Source: Sphingomonas sp. 7/4-4
GTDB taxonomy: Bacteria; Pseudomonadota; Alphaproteobacteria; Sphingomonadales; Sphingomonadaceae
Direction: 5' to 3'
Length of the DNA: 64,000 nt
Assembly: GCF_027941955.1 (NCBI RefSeq)
Contig: NZ_CP115960.1
Coordinates: 3,302,501-3,366,500 of the forward strand
This document shows, in pieces, positions 18,657 to 26,951 of the stretch. A model generated the notes under the pieces. That model saw nothing but the letters and a program-made list of their open reading frames with translations, made no database searches and was not told the DNA's origin. A program made the position numbers and the translations under genes. How positions within the stretch are numbered: the stretch's first letter is position 1; every line of letters starts with the position of its first letter.

Positions 18657-19561
18657 CGATCCCTCTCCAGCGTGTAGCGCGCAATATCGCGCAGCAGATC
18701 GGCCTCGGGGCCGTAAGGCTTCAGATGCGCGACTGCCTGGTCGACCAGCAGTCGCGCCTGCTCGCGGGCGCGATCGAGGCCGAGCAGGGTGAGGAAGGTC
18801 TCCTTCCCCGCCGCTCCGTCCTTGCGGAGCTTCTTGCCGGCGAGCGCTTCGTCGCCCTCGGCATCGAGGATGTCGTCGGCGATCTGGAAGGCGAGGCCGA
18901 GATCGCGGGCATAGCCGCGCAAACCCGTGCGGCCTTCGGGCGGCAGGCGGCCGAGGATCGCGCCGCTCTCGACCGCGCAGGAGATCAGCGCGCCGGTCTT
19001 CATCGCCTGCAGCCGCGTGACGGTAGGCAAGTCGAAGCTCGCCTTCGCGGCCTCCAGGTCCATCATCTGCCCGCCCGCCATGCCCGAGGGCCCAGAGGCA
19101 TGGGCGAGCGCACCGACCAGTTCGACGCGCACGAAGGGATCGGCATGCGTCGCGTCGCCGGCGAGGATCTCGAAGGCGAGCGCGTGGAGGCAGTCGCCGG
19201 CGAGAATCGCGGTCGCCTCGTCGAACGCCTTGTGCACCGTCGGCTTGCCGCGGCGCATGTCGTCATCGTCCATCGCCGGCAGATCGTCATGGATCAGCGA
19301 ATAGACATGGATGCATTCGAGCGCGGTCGCGACGCGGGCGATGGCGGTGCGATTGACTCCGAACAGGCCCGCAGTGCCGAATACGAGCAAGGGCCGGAGC
19401 CTCTTGCCCCCGCCGATCGCGGCGTGGCGCATCGCGCGGTACAGGCCTTCGCGGGGATCGTCGGGGATCGCCAGCAGCACGTCGAACTGGCGGTCGATCT
19501 CGGTGGAGACCTGCCTGAGCGCCGACTGGAGCGCGAGAGACGCGTCGGCCACGCTCGCCAC
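18653..19561 (-). CDS. ispA: Polyprenyl synthetase (geranyl/farnesyl diphosphate synthase)
   Basis: 302 residues with the first Asp-rich motif DDLPAMDDDDMRRG, the second FQIADDILD, and GGKRLRPLL. It condenses isopentenyl diphosphate with allylic diphosphates to make FPP for quinones, carotenoids and undecaprenol. The neighbouring xseB gene upstream by 4 bp is a widely conserved pairing. Confidence 0.94.
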   Translation of the reverse strand: MASVADASLALQSALRQVSTEIDRQFDVLLAIPDDPREGLYRAMRHAAIGGGKRLRPLLVFGTAGLFGVNRTAIARVATALECIHVYSLIHDDLPAMDDDDMRRGKPTVHKAFDEATAILAGDCLHALAFEILAGDATHADPFVRVELVGALAHASGPSGMAGGQMMDLEAAKASFDLPTVTRLQAMKTGALISCAVESGAILGRLPPEGRTGLRGYARDLGLAFQIADDILDAEGDEALAGKKLRKDGAAGKETFLTLLGLDRAREQARLLVDQAVAHLKPYGPEADLLRDIARYTLERDR

Positions 19562-19565
19562 CCGG

Positions 19566-19811
19566 TCAGCCGGCGGCGAAGGGAGCGGTGCCGGTGGCGC
19601 GGCCCTGCGCGTCGGTGCGGATCGCCTCGATGCGCGCCTGCGCGGCGTCGAGCCGGGCGGCGCACTGGCGGCGGAGCTGGTCGCCGCGTTCGTAGAGGTC
19701 GATCGCCTCCTGGAGCTGCGCGTCGCCGCTTTCGAGCCGCATCACGATTCGCTCGAGTTCCTTGAGTGCCTCCTCGAACGAGAGCTCCGAGATTTGCGCT
19801 TCGTCTGCCAT
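19566..19811 (-). CDS. xseB: Exodeoxyribonuclease VII small subunit
   Basis: 81 residues beginning [20 protein letters not shown] and containing [20 protein letters not shown], the XseB signature helical hairpin. It binds the large subunit XseA (not in this window) to form the single-strand exonuclease. It leads the xseB-ispA-coaD group. Confidence 0.95.
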   Translation of the reverse strand: MADEAQISELSFEEALKELERIVMRLESGDAQLQEAIDLYERGDQLRRQCAARLDAAQARIEAIRTDAQGRATGTAPFAAG

Positions 19812-19898
19812 CGGCACGCTATGCGGCAGGGCGGGCGGGGATTGCAACCGCCGAACCACGCCACATGTTGAGCACGGAGTTTCGAGGAGACGTGTGCC

Positions 19899-21277
19899 AT
19901 GTTCACGAGCATCAACCCCGCGACCGGCGAGGCCGGCGAAAGCTTCCGCGAGCTGGACGCCGACGCCGTGGAACTGGCGCTGAGCCGCGCACAGACCTGC
20001 TTCCAGTCCTGGCGCAATTCCCCGCTCGACCAGCGGACCGCATTGCTCGGGCGAATCGCGGACCAATGGGAAGCGAACAAGCAGCACCTTGCCGAGACCG
20101 CGGTGAAGGAGATGGGCAAGCCGATCACCGGCGCGATCGCCGAGGTCGAGAAATGCATTTCGGGCTTCCGGCATTATGCCGAGCATGGCCCGAGCTATCT
20201 GGAGCCGACCGAAGTGACGACGGCGACCGGCCGCGCGGTGGCGCGCTGGCTGCCGATGGGTCCGGTGCTCGCGGTGATGCCGTGGAACTTCCCGTACTGG
20301 CAGGTGGTCCGTTTCCTCGCGCCGACGATCATGGCGGGCAATGTCGCACTGTTGAAGCACGCGTCGAGCGTGCAGGGCTGCGGCGCGCTGATGCAGCAAT
20401 TGGCGAGCGCGGCGGGGGCGCCCGACGGGCTGTTCCAGAACCTCGCGATCAAGTCCGACAAGGTCTCGGACATCATCGCCGACAAGCGGGTGGTGGCGGT
20501 GACGCTGACCGGCAGCGAGGGCGCGGGCGCCAAGGTCGCGCAGGCGGCGGGCAAGGCGCTCAAGAAAGTGGTGCTCGAGCTGGGCGGATCGGATCCGCTG
20601 ATCGTGATGCCCTCGGCCGATCTCGATCTGGCGGCGAAGACCGCGGTTACCGCGCGCGTCCAGAATGCCGGGCAGAGCTGCATCTGCGCCAAGAGGATGA
20701 TCGTGCACGCCGATGTCTATGACGCGTTCCTCGACAGATTCTCGGAAGGCATGAAGGCGGTGAGGATCGGCGACCCGATGGATGCTGGCACAGTGATGGG
20801 GCCGCTCTCCAGCGAGGCGCAGCGCGATACGGTGCTGGAGCAGGTCGAACGCGCGAAGGCGGCGGGGGCGACCTTGCTGTTCGGCGCGGAGAAGATCGAC
20901 CGCGAAGGCGCGTGGATGACGCCCGGCGTGCTCGTTGGTCTCGATCCGGAGAGCGATGTTGCGAAGGAGGAGATCTTCGGGCCGGTCGCCGCGGTGTACA
21001 AGGCCGAGGACGTGGATGCGGCGATCGCGCTGGCGAATGACGTTCCCTATGGGCTCGGCTCGGCGGTGTGGACCAGGGACGAAGCCGAGATCGAGCGGTT
21101 CGCGCGGGACATCCAGTCCGGCATGACCGCAGTGAATTCGCTGCTCGCCTCAACCCCGGAAGCGCCGTTCGGCGGCGTGAAGCTGTCGGGCCATGGCCGC
21201 GAGCTCGGGCCCTGGGGAATGCACGAGTTCATGAACTTGAAGGCAGTGATGTACGGCGCGGGGAAGGCGGGGATTGA
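19899..21277 (+). CDS. NAD(P)-dependent succinate-semialdehyde dehydrogenase-like ALDH
   Basis: Aldehyde dehydrogenase closest to the GabD/Sad group: NAD site [17 protein letters not shown], general base in VLELGGSDP, catalytic Cys in [18 protein letters not shown]. As given the frame runs to 21371 (490 residues), adding about 33 residues antisense to the cupredoxin gene. One more G in the GGGG at 21269-21272 would stop it at 21277, giving the usual length of about 459 and no overlap. I prefer the shorter end. The exact aldehyde is not certain. Confidence 0.88.
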
Positions 21278-21301
21278 GGCCTTCGCGCCGGAGGATCGCG
21301 T

Positions 21302-21669
21302 TCAGCGCACGACGAACTTGCCGGTCATGCCGAAGCCGGCGTGGAGGAAATGGGTGCATTTGATCGGATAGACGCCTGCTCCGGGTGCAATGAAACGGAT
21401 GTCGGCGCTCTCGCCGCCCTCGAGTTCGATCTTGCCGTCCTTGATCCGGGCGCGGTCCGCCGGTGCTATCGTCGCGGCGGCGAAAAAGCCCTGGCGGCGA
21501 AGCTGTGGCCGCCCTTGCTCGACAAATGCAGGACATAGGATTGGCCGTGCGTCAGCTGGATGGTCGCGGGCGTGAAGGCGAAGTTGGAGAGCGCGACGTC
21601 GACGCGCTGCCCGGCGGGTGCGGCTGCGGTCAGCACGAGGAGTAAAGGCGCTAGACGGAGAAGCGGCAT
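21302..21669 (-). CDS. Cupredoxin-domain exported protein
   Basis: About 122 residues after repair: signal peptide (MPLLRLAPLLLVLTAAAPAG) then a plastocyanin/azurin-like domain: FAFTPATIQL, HSFAARAFF, and the copper loop YPIKCTHFLHAGFGM with Cys, His and Met ligands. A periplasmic blue-copper-like electron carrier or copper binder. The frame breaks in a run of five T near 21485; adding one T restores AFFAAATIAPADR and the C-terminal half ending at 21302. Confidence 0.8.
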
Positions 21670-21729
21670 GGCGGCCTCCTGACGGCGGAGAGCCTAGGCC
21701 TGGATGGCGAGGGCCGCAACGGCGCCGCG

Positions 21730-22373
21730 CTAGCTGCGTCCCATCCGGATCGCTGCGCCGGCGACGAACGGGCAGCCCGCGACCAGCAACAGGCTTACCG
21801 CCGCAAGCAGCTTGAATGCCCCGGCTGGTCGCCGGTCGCGCCTGCCCCGAAGATCAGCAGGGGCACTGCGAAGGGCAGCATCACCAGCCCCGCCAGCGCG
21901 CCAGCGCCGCGGAGGCCCGCTACCAGCGCGGCGGTGGCGATGCCGAGCGCGGCGAGGCCCGGCGTGCCGATCGCGAGGCCCGCGAGCAACGGCAGCAGCG
22001 CGCCGGCGGGCAGATGGAGCAGCGCGGCCGCCACCAAGGTTGCGGCGAGCAATGCCGGCGCGAAGCCGAGCCAATGGCCTACCATCTTCGCCGCGGCCAC
22101 GCCGGCATCGGAGAATCCGCGCACGGCGAACTGATCGAGTACGCCGCTCTCGGCATCGGGGGTGACCAGCCGCTCGACCGGCAGCAGGGCCGCGAGCAGG
22201 GCCGCCGCCCAGATCACGCCGCCGCCGACCCGCGCCAGCAACCTGGCATCCGGGCCGATCGCGAAGGGGAACAGGATCGCGACGAGCAGGAAGAAAGCGA
22301 TCGGCATCAGCAGCCCGCCGGTGCTCCAAGCCCGCCGCAGCTCGCGCCACACGATCGCGGCGAAGATGCTCAC
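21730..22373 (-). CDS. ccmB: Heme exporter permease CcmB
   Basis: About 214 residues, six predicted membrane helices, starting VSIFAAIVWRELRRAW with a GTG codon. CcmB is the membrane subunit that works with CcmA in cytochrome c maturation. The frame breaks near 21830 in GGGG; adding a G gives the final helix (KLLAAVSLLLVAGCPF) and the stop at 21730. Normally ccmA and ccmB abut; here a palindromic repeat separates them by about 105 bp. Other ccm genes are not in the window. Confidence 0.88.
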
Positions 22374-22384
22374 GCTTCATCACC

Positions 22385-22466
22385 CCGTTCGCCCTGAGCT
22401 GGTCGAAGGGCTGTTCTTGCTTCCTCGCGAGAAAGGACGGTGCTTCGACAAGCTCAGCACGAACGG
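22385..22466. repeat. Palindromic repeat (PELVEG type) between ccmA and ccmB
   Basis: Inverted arms CGTTCGCCCTGAGCTGGTCG and TGCTTCGACAAGCTCAGCAC around a 30-base loop; same family as 3437-3525 with a few changes in each arm. Confidence 0.85.
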
Positions 22467-22478
22467 GAGAGGGTGCCG

Positions 22479-23046
22479 TCATAGCCGCAGCTCCCGTGCA
22501 TCCGGCAATGCGATCGGCAAATGCGTGGCCACCAGCGCGATTCCCCGGTGCTGCGATGCGCGGCTATCAGCGCCTCCAGCGTCCGCACCGACTCCGCATC
22601 GAGCCCGTTGGCGGGTTCGTCGAGCAGCCAGACCGGCGCACCGCTCGCCACCACGCGCGCCAATGCCGTTCGCCGCCGCTGCCCGGTCGACAGCAGCCGC
22701 ACCGGGACCTGCGCGAGATCGCCGAGGCCGACTGCGGCGAGCGCATTGTCGACCGCGGCGGGTCGACCGTCGATCCGCGCCCAGAAGTGCAGCGCCGCCG
22801 CGACGCTCAACTCCGGATCGAGCGCGGCCGTCTCCGCCAGCAGCGCACGCGCCCTTCGCCTTCCACGCGCCCGGCAGCGGCCGGAAGCAGCCCCGCCGCG
22901 ATGCGGATCAAGCTCGATTTGCCGGTGCCGTTGGGGCCGCTCACCAGCGCCGCGCCGCCGGGCGCCAGCGTGAAGCTCAGCCCTTCGAACAGCAGATTGC
23001 CGCCGCGGATGCAGGTGACATGGGCGAAGGACAGGCCGGCGTTCAC
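22479..23046 (-). CDS. ccmA: Heme exporter ATP-binding protein CcmA
   Basis: About 189 residues after repair; starts VNAGLSFAHVTCIRGGNLLF with GTG that overlaps the stop of the upstream minizincin (GTGA). Walker A is GPNGTGKSS; the signature LSTGQRRRTALAR and Walker B VWLLDEP are intact. Two one-base losses, near 22835 (GTGCGCTG, expected GTGGCGCTG) and 22548 (GGGG), break the frame between and after these motifs. It powers CcmB in cytochrome c maturation. Confidence 0.88.
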
Positions 23047-23459
23047 CCGGCGGCGTCTTCCAGCGCGTGCATATCGTCGTCGGACAGGCCGAAATGATGC
23101 CCCACCTCGTGCACGACGATGTGCGCCACCAGTACCTGCAGCGGCACGCCGGTATCGCACCATTCGTCGAGGATCGGACGGCGATAAAGGTGGATGCGAT
23201 CGGGCAAGCCGCCCGAATCGAACGCGGATTTCTCGCCCACGGGGCGCCCGTGATAGAGGCCGGTCAGGTCGAACGGATCCTCGATCCCCATCGCGTCCAA
23301 GGTCTCGTCATCGGCGAATTCCTCGACGATCAGCACCACGTCGGCGAGATGCGTCTGGAACGGCTCGGGGATGCGCGCGAGCGCGTCGCGGGCCAGCGTC
23401 TCGATCGTTGCCGCGCTCGGCGCGTGGGAAGGCGCTTGCCCGCTCATCCGCGAACCCAT
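23043..23459 (-). CDS. Metallopeptidase family protein (minizincin)
   Basis: 138 residues with the zincin motif HEVGHHFGLSDDDM near the C-terminus and the acidic DDETLDAMGIEDP stretch, matching the short PF06262-type possible zinc metallopeptidases. Cytosolic, no signal. Overlaps ccmA by 4 bp. Substrate unknown. Confidence 0.88.
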   Translation of the reverse strand: MGSRMSGQAPSHAPSAATIETLARDALARIPEPFQTHLADVVLIVEEFADDETLDAMGIEDPFDLTGLYHGRPVGEKSAFDSGGLPDRIHLYRRPILDEWCDTGVPLQVLVAHIVVHEVGHHFGLSDDDMHALEDAAG

Positions 23460-23494
23460 AGGCCGAGCGGCAAAGGCTGGGCAAGGAGGCGATC

Positions 23495-23782
23495 ATGGTG
23501 GCGCGACTGACCGAGGGACACCGGCGCGAGTCGCTGGCCGCGATTCCCGACTGGACCTACGACGAAGCCCGCGACGCGATCACACGCCGCTTCACCTTCG
23601 ACGACTTCAACCAGGCGTTCGGTTTCATGACCCGCATCGCGCTGATCGCCGAAAAGGCCGATCATCATCCCGAATGGTCGAACGTGTGGAACCGGGTCGA
23701 CATATTGCTCACCACGCATGACGCCGACGGACTCTCGCAGCGCGACATCGCGATGGCGCAGGCGATCGACGCGCTCCTCTAG
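23495..23782 (+). CDS. phhB: 4a-hydroxytetrahydrobiopterin dehydratase
   Basis: 95 residues with the PCD signature [15 protein letters not shown] and the preceding [13 protein letters not shown]. It dehydrates the carbinolamine formed by aromatic amino-acid hydroxylases, or acts as a dimerisation cofactor. No hydroxylase gene is nearby. It overlaps the convergent SDR gene by 4 bp. Confidence 0.95.
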   Translation: MVARLTEGHRRESLAAIPDWTYDEARDAITRRFTFDDFNQAFGFMTRIALIAEKADHHPEWSNVWNRVDILLTTHDADGLSQRDIAMAQAIDALL

Positions 23783-24570
23783 GCGATCGCGCCGCGGCGC
23801 ATCTGTTTGCGGAGCGCACCCGGCATCCAGCGCGCGGCGAAGGCGAGCCGGCGCGCAGTCTTGCCGATGATGACATGGACCTTGTCGCGCTCGATCCCTG
23901 CCCAGATCTCCTCCGCGACCTGCTCGACCGGGGTGAATTCCAGCCCCGCCGCGCGTACCGAATCGCGCGCGGTGCGGTTGGTGCCGGAGACGTTCGAATC
24001 GAGCAAAGGCGTGTCGATGAAGCTCGGCATCACCACCCGGACCTTGATCCCGTCCGCCGCCCATTCGGCGTCTAGCGCTTCCGACAGGCCACGCACGCCG
24101 AACTTGACTGCGGCATAGAGTGCCAGCCCGCTCGATCCGTAGATCGCCGCGGCCGACGCAGTGTTGACCAGCGCCGATCCCGGCGTCGCCTTGAGGAAGG
24201 GATAAGCCGCGCGCGCGCCGTTGATCACGCCGACCAGATTGATGCCAACGATCCGGTCGATCTCGTCGTCGGTGGCATAAGCGAGCGGCCCGCCGACCGC
24301 GATGCCGGCATTGTTGAACAGCACGTCGAGCCGCCCGCCGCTTGCCGCCGCGAAGGCGGCCAGCGCCTCGCGCCATTGATCGCGGTCGCGCACGTCCATC
24401 ACGTGGGCGGTCGCCATGCCGGCGGGCAGCATCGCGCTGGTCGCCTCGAGCCCCGCGGCGTTGACGTCGGCCAGCCCGACGCGCCAGCCGCGGGCGGCGA
24501 ACAGCTTCGCGACCGCTTGGCCGATTCCCGATCCGCCGCCGGTGATGAAGATCGCCTTCTCGCCCGCCAT
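23779..24570 (-). CDS. Short-chain dehydrogenase/reductase
   Basis: 263 residues of classical SDR: cofactor motif [14 protein letters not shown], catalytic Ser in [10 protein letters not shown] and YAAVK. The Asp in LADVNAAG after strand 2 suggests NAD(H) preference. The start at 24570 follows a GAGGGGG ribosome site. Substrate unknown; the C-terminal RRGAIA tail is normal length for the family. Confidence 0.9.
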   Translation of the reverse strand: MAGEKAIFITGGGSGIGQAVAKLFAARGWRVGLADVNAAGLEATSAMLPAGMATAHVMDVRDRDQWREALAAFAAASGGRLDVLFNNAGIAVGGPLAYATDDEIDRIVGINLVGVINGARAAYPFLKATPGSALVNTASAAAIYGSSGLALYAAVKFGVRGLSEALDAEWAADGIKVRVVMPSFIDTPLLDSNVSGTNRTARDSVRAAGLEFTPVEQVAEEIWAGIERDKVHVIIGKTARRLAFAARWMPGALRKQMRRGAIA

Positions 24571-24624
24571 CCGCCCCCTCCTGTTTTTTGACCTTTGCAA
24601 CTTCATCCCGCACAACCGCCGGCG

Positions 24625-25389
24625 ATGCCAGAGCAATCGCGCAGCGTTACCTTCAAAAATGTCAGTAAGGTCTATGCTGGCGTGAAGGCCGTGGACCAGG
24701 TGTCGCTGGAGATTGCGGGTGGCAGCTTCGTGGCGCTGGTCGGCACCTCGGGCTCGGGCAAGTCTACCTTGCTCAAGACGGTCAACCGGCTGATCGAGCC
24801 GAGCGAAGGCGAAGTGCGGATCCATGGTGAGCCGGTGGCTGCCGAGCCCGCGCATCTGCTGCGCCGCCGGATCGGCTATGTCTTCCAGAATATCGGGCTC
24901 TTCCCGCACATGAATGTGGGCGAGAATGTCGCGATCGGCCTCAGGCTAGCGGGCCAGAGCGATACGAAGGACCGGGTGGCCGAGCTGCTCGCACTGGTCG
25001 AGCTCGCGCCGGAGCTGGCCGGGCGCATGCCCGACGCTTTGTCGGGCGGCCAGCGCCAGCGCGTCGGCGTCGCGCGTGCGCTGGCCTGCGGGCCCGGGCT
25101 GCTCCTGATGGACGAGCCGTTCGGCGCGCTCGATCCTGTCACGCGCGACGGACTCGGCAAGGCGATCCGCGCGCTGCACGACAGGATGGAGCTCACCACG
25201 ATCCTCGTGACCCACGACATGGCTGAGGCATTGCTCCTCGCCGATCGCGTGCTGGTGATGGAGGCCGGCCGGATCGTCGCCGATGCCACGCCGCGCGATC
25301 TGCTCGCGGGCAAGGCGGGGGCGGCCGCGGACGCATTGGTCGCGGTGCCGCGCGAACAGGCGCATCGGCTCGCGGAGTTGGAGAAGTGA
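24625..25389 (+). CDS. Osmoprotectant-type ABC transporter ATP-binding protein
   Basis: About 254 residues: Walker A GTSGSGKST, Q-loop VFQNIGLFP, signature LSGGQRQRVGVARAL, Walker B LLLMDEP, His switch VTHDMAEA. Sequence and context place it with OpuBA/OpuCA/YehX ATPases for glycine betaine, choline or related quaternary amines. It lacks the C-terminal CBS domains of OpuCA. The stop overlaps the next gene's GTG (GTGA). Confidence 0.9.
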   Translation: MPEQSRSVTFKNVSKVYAGVKAVDQVSLEIAGGSFVALVGTSGSGKSTLLKTVNRLIEPSEGEVRIHGEPVAAEPAHLLRRRIGYVFQNIGLFPHMNVGENVAIGLRLAGQSDTKDRVAELLALVELAPELAGRMPDALSGGQRQRVGVARALACGPGLLLMDEPFGALDPVTRDGLGKAIRALHDRMELTTILVTHDMAEALLLADRVLVMEAGRIVADATPRDLLAGKAGAAADALVAVPREQAHRLAELEK

Positions 25390-26908
25390 CCGCCGCCTTC
25401 GCGCGCGTGCCCGAATTGCTCGCGCAGCATCTGCTGCTCGCCTTCTCGGCGCTGCTGCTCGGGCTGGTCGTCAGCCTGCCGCTCGCCGTGCTGTCGTCGC
25501 GTAGCAAAACGGTCGGGCGCATCGCGCTCGGTTTCGCCAGCCTCGTCCAGACGATCCCGAGCCTCGCGCTGCTCGCGCTCTTCTATCCGATCCTGTTGTG
25601 GCTCTCGGCGCTGGTCGGCGGCGGTATTCCGGCGCTGGGGTTCCTGCCCTCGCTGCTCGCATTGTCGCTCTACGCGCTGTTGCCGATCCTGCGGAACGGC
25701 GTGACCGGCCTCGCCAATCTCGACCCCGCGGTGATCGAGGCGGCCGACGGCATGGGGATGACGCGCGGCCAAAGGCTGTGGCTGGTCGAGGCGCCCCTGG
25801 TGGCACCGATGCTGATGGCCGGCATCCGCACCGCCGCGGTGTGGACGATCGGCGCGGCGACGCTGTCGACAACGGTGGGCCAGCCGAGCCTCGGCGACCT
25901 GATCTTCGCCGGGCTCCAGACCCAGAACTGGACGCTCGTCCTCGCCGGCTGCGCCGCCGCCGCCGGTCTCGCACTGGCAGTCGACGCCCTGCTCGGGCTC
26001 GCCGAAATCGGCATCGCACGGCGCCGGCGCGGGCTGGTCTGGGCGAGCCTCGCAGCATTGCTCGTCGCGGCGGCGATCGCGCTGGCGCCGGCATGGCCGG
26101 CAGCGCGCGGCACGGTCACCATCGGTGCCAAGGGTTTCTCCGAGCAATATATCCTCGCCCGGCTGATCGGGCACCGGCTGGAGGCGGCGGGTTACAAGGT
26201 GCGCTATCGCGAAGGCCTCGGCTCGGCAGTGGCGTTCGGCGCGCTCGCGAGCGGCGATGTCGATGTCTATGTCGATTATTCGGGGACGATCTGGGCCAAC
26301 CAGATGAAGCGCACCGACGTGCCGCCGCGCGCGGCGATCGTCGATGGCGTGGCGCAATGGGCGAAGGCGAACCACGGCGTTACGCTGCTCGGGTCGCTCG
26401 GCTTCGAGAATGCCTATGCCTTTGCGATGCGCGGCGAGGATGCGAAGCGTCGCGGGATCGCCAGCCTGAGCGACCTCGCGCGCCAAGCCGACGAACTCGA
26501 TTTTGCCACCGACGTCGAATTTCTCGACCGGCCCGAATGGGCGGCGGTGCGCCGCGCTTATGGCCTGAACTTCAAATCGGCGCACCCGTATCAGCCGACC
26601 TTCATGTATCGTGCGCTGGCGAGCGGCGAGGCCGATGTCATCTCCGCTTTCTCGTCCGACGGCCGCATCGCCGCCGACAAGCTCGCGGTCCTCACCGATC
26701 CGAAGGGGCGATCCCCGGTTACGACGCGATCCTGCTGCTCGCCCCGCGCCGCGCCGGAGACCTGCGTTTCCAGGCGGCACTGCGCCCGCTGATCGGCGCG
26801 ATTCCGGTGGAGAAGATGCGCGAGGCCAATTATCTGGTCGATCGGGACACGGACAAGCAGAGCCCCGACGCCGCCGCACGATGGCTGGGGCGTGGACTCG
26901 GGCACTGA
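25386..26908 (+). CDS. Fused permease and substrate-binding protein of osmoprotectant ABC transporter
   Basis: About 507 residues after repair. Residues 1-215 form an inner-membrane permease (LLAFSALLLGLVVSLPLAVL; EAADGMGMTRGQRLWLVEAP is the ATPase-coupling loop). After one further membrane helix (about 220-238), residues 240-507 are an OpuBC/ProX-type binding domain (GTVTIGAKGFSEQYILA, DVYVDYSGTIWANQ, PDAAARWLGRGL) that would hang in the periplasm. The frame breaks near 26712 in GGGG; one G restores KGAIPGYDAILLLAPRR and the stop at 26908. Permease-binding-protein fusions are a known variant of this transporter class. Confidence 0.88.
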
Positions 26909-26951
26909 ATACGCGGTATCGCTAACACAAAGAACAAGAGGGAGAGTTGAG

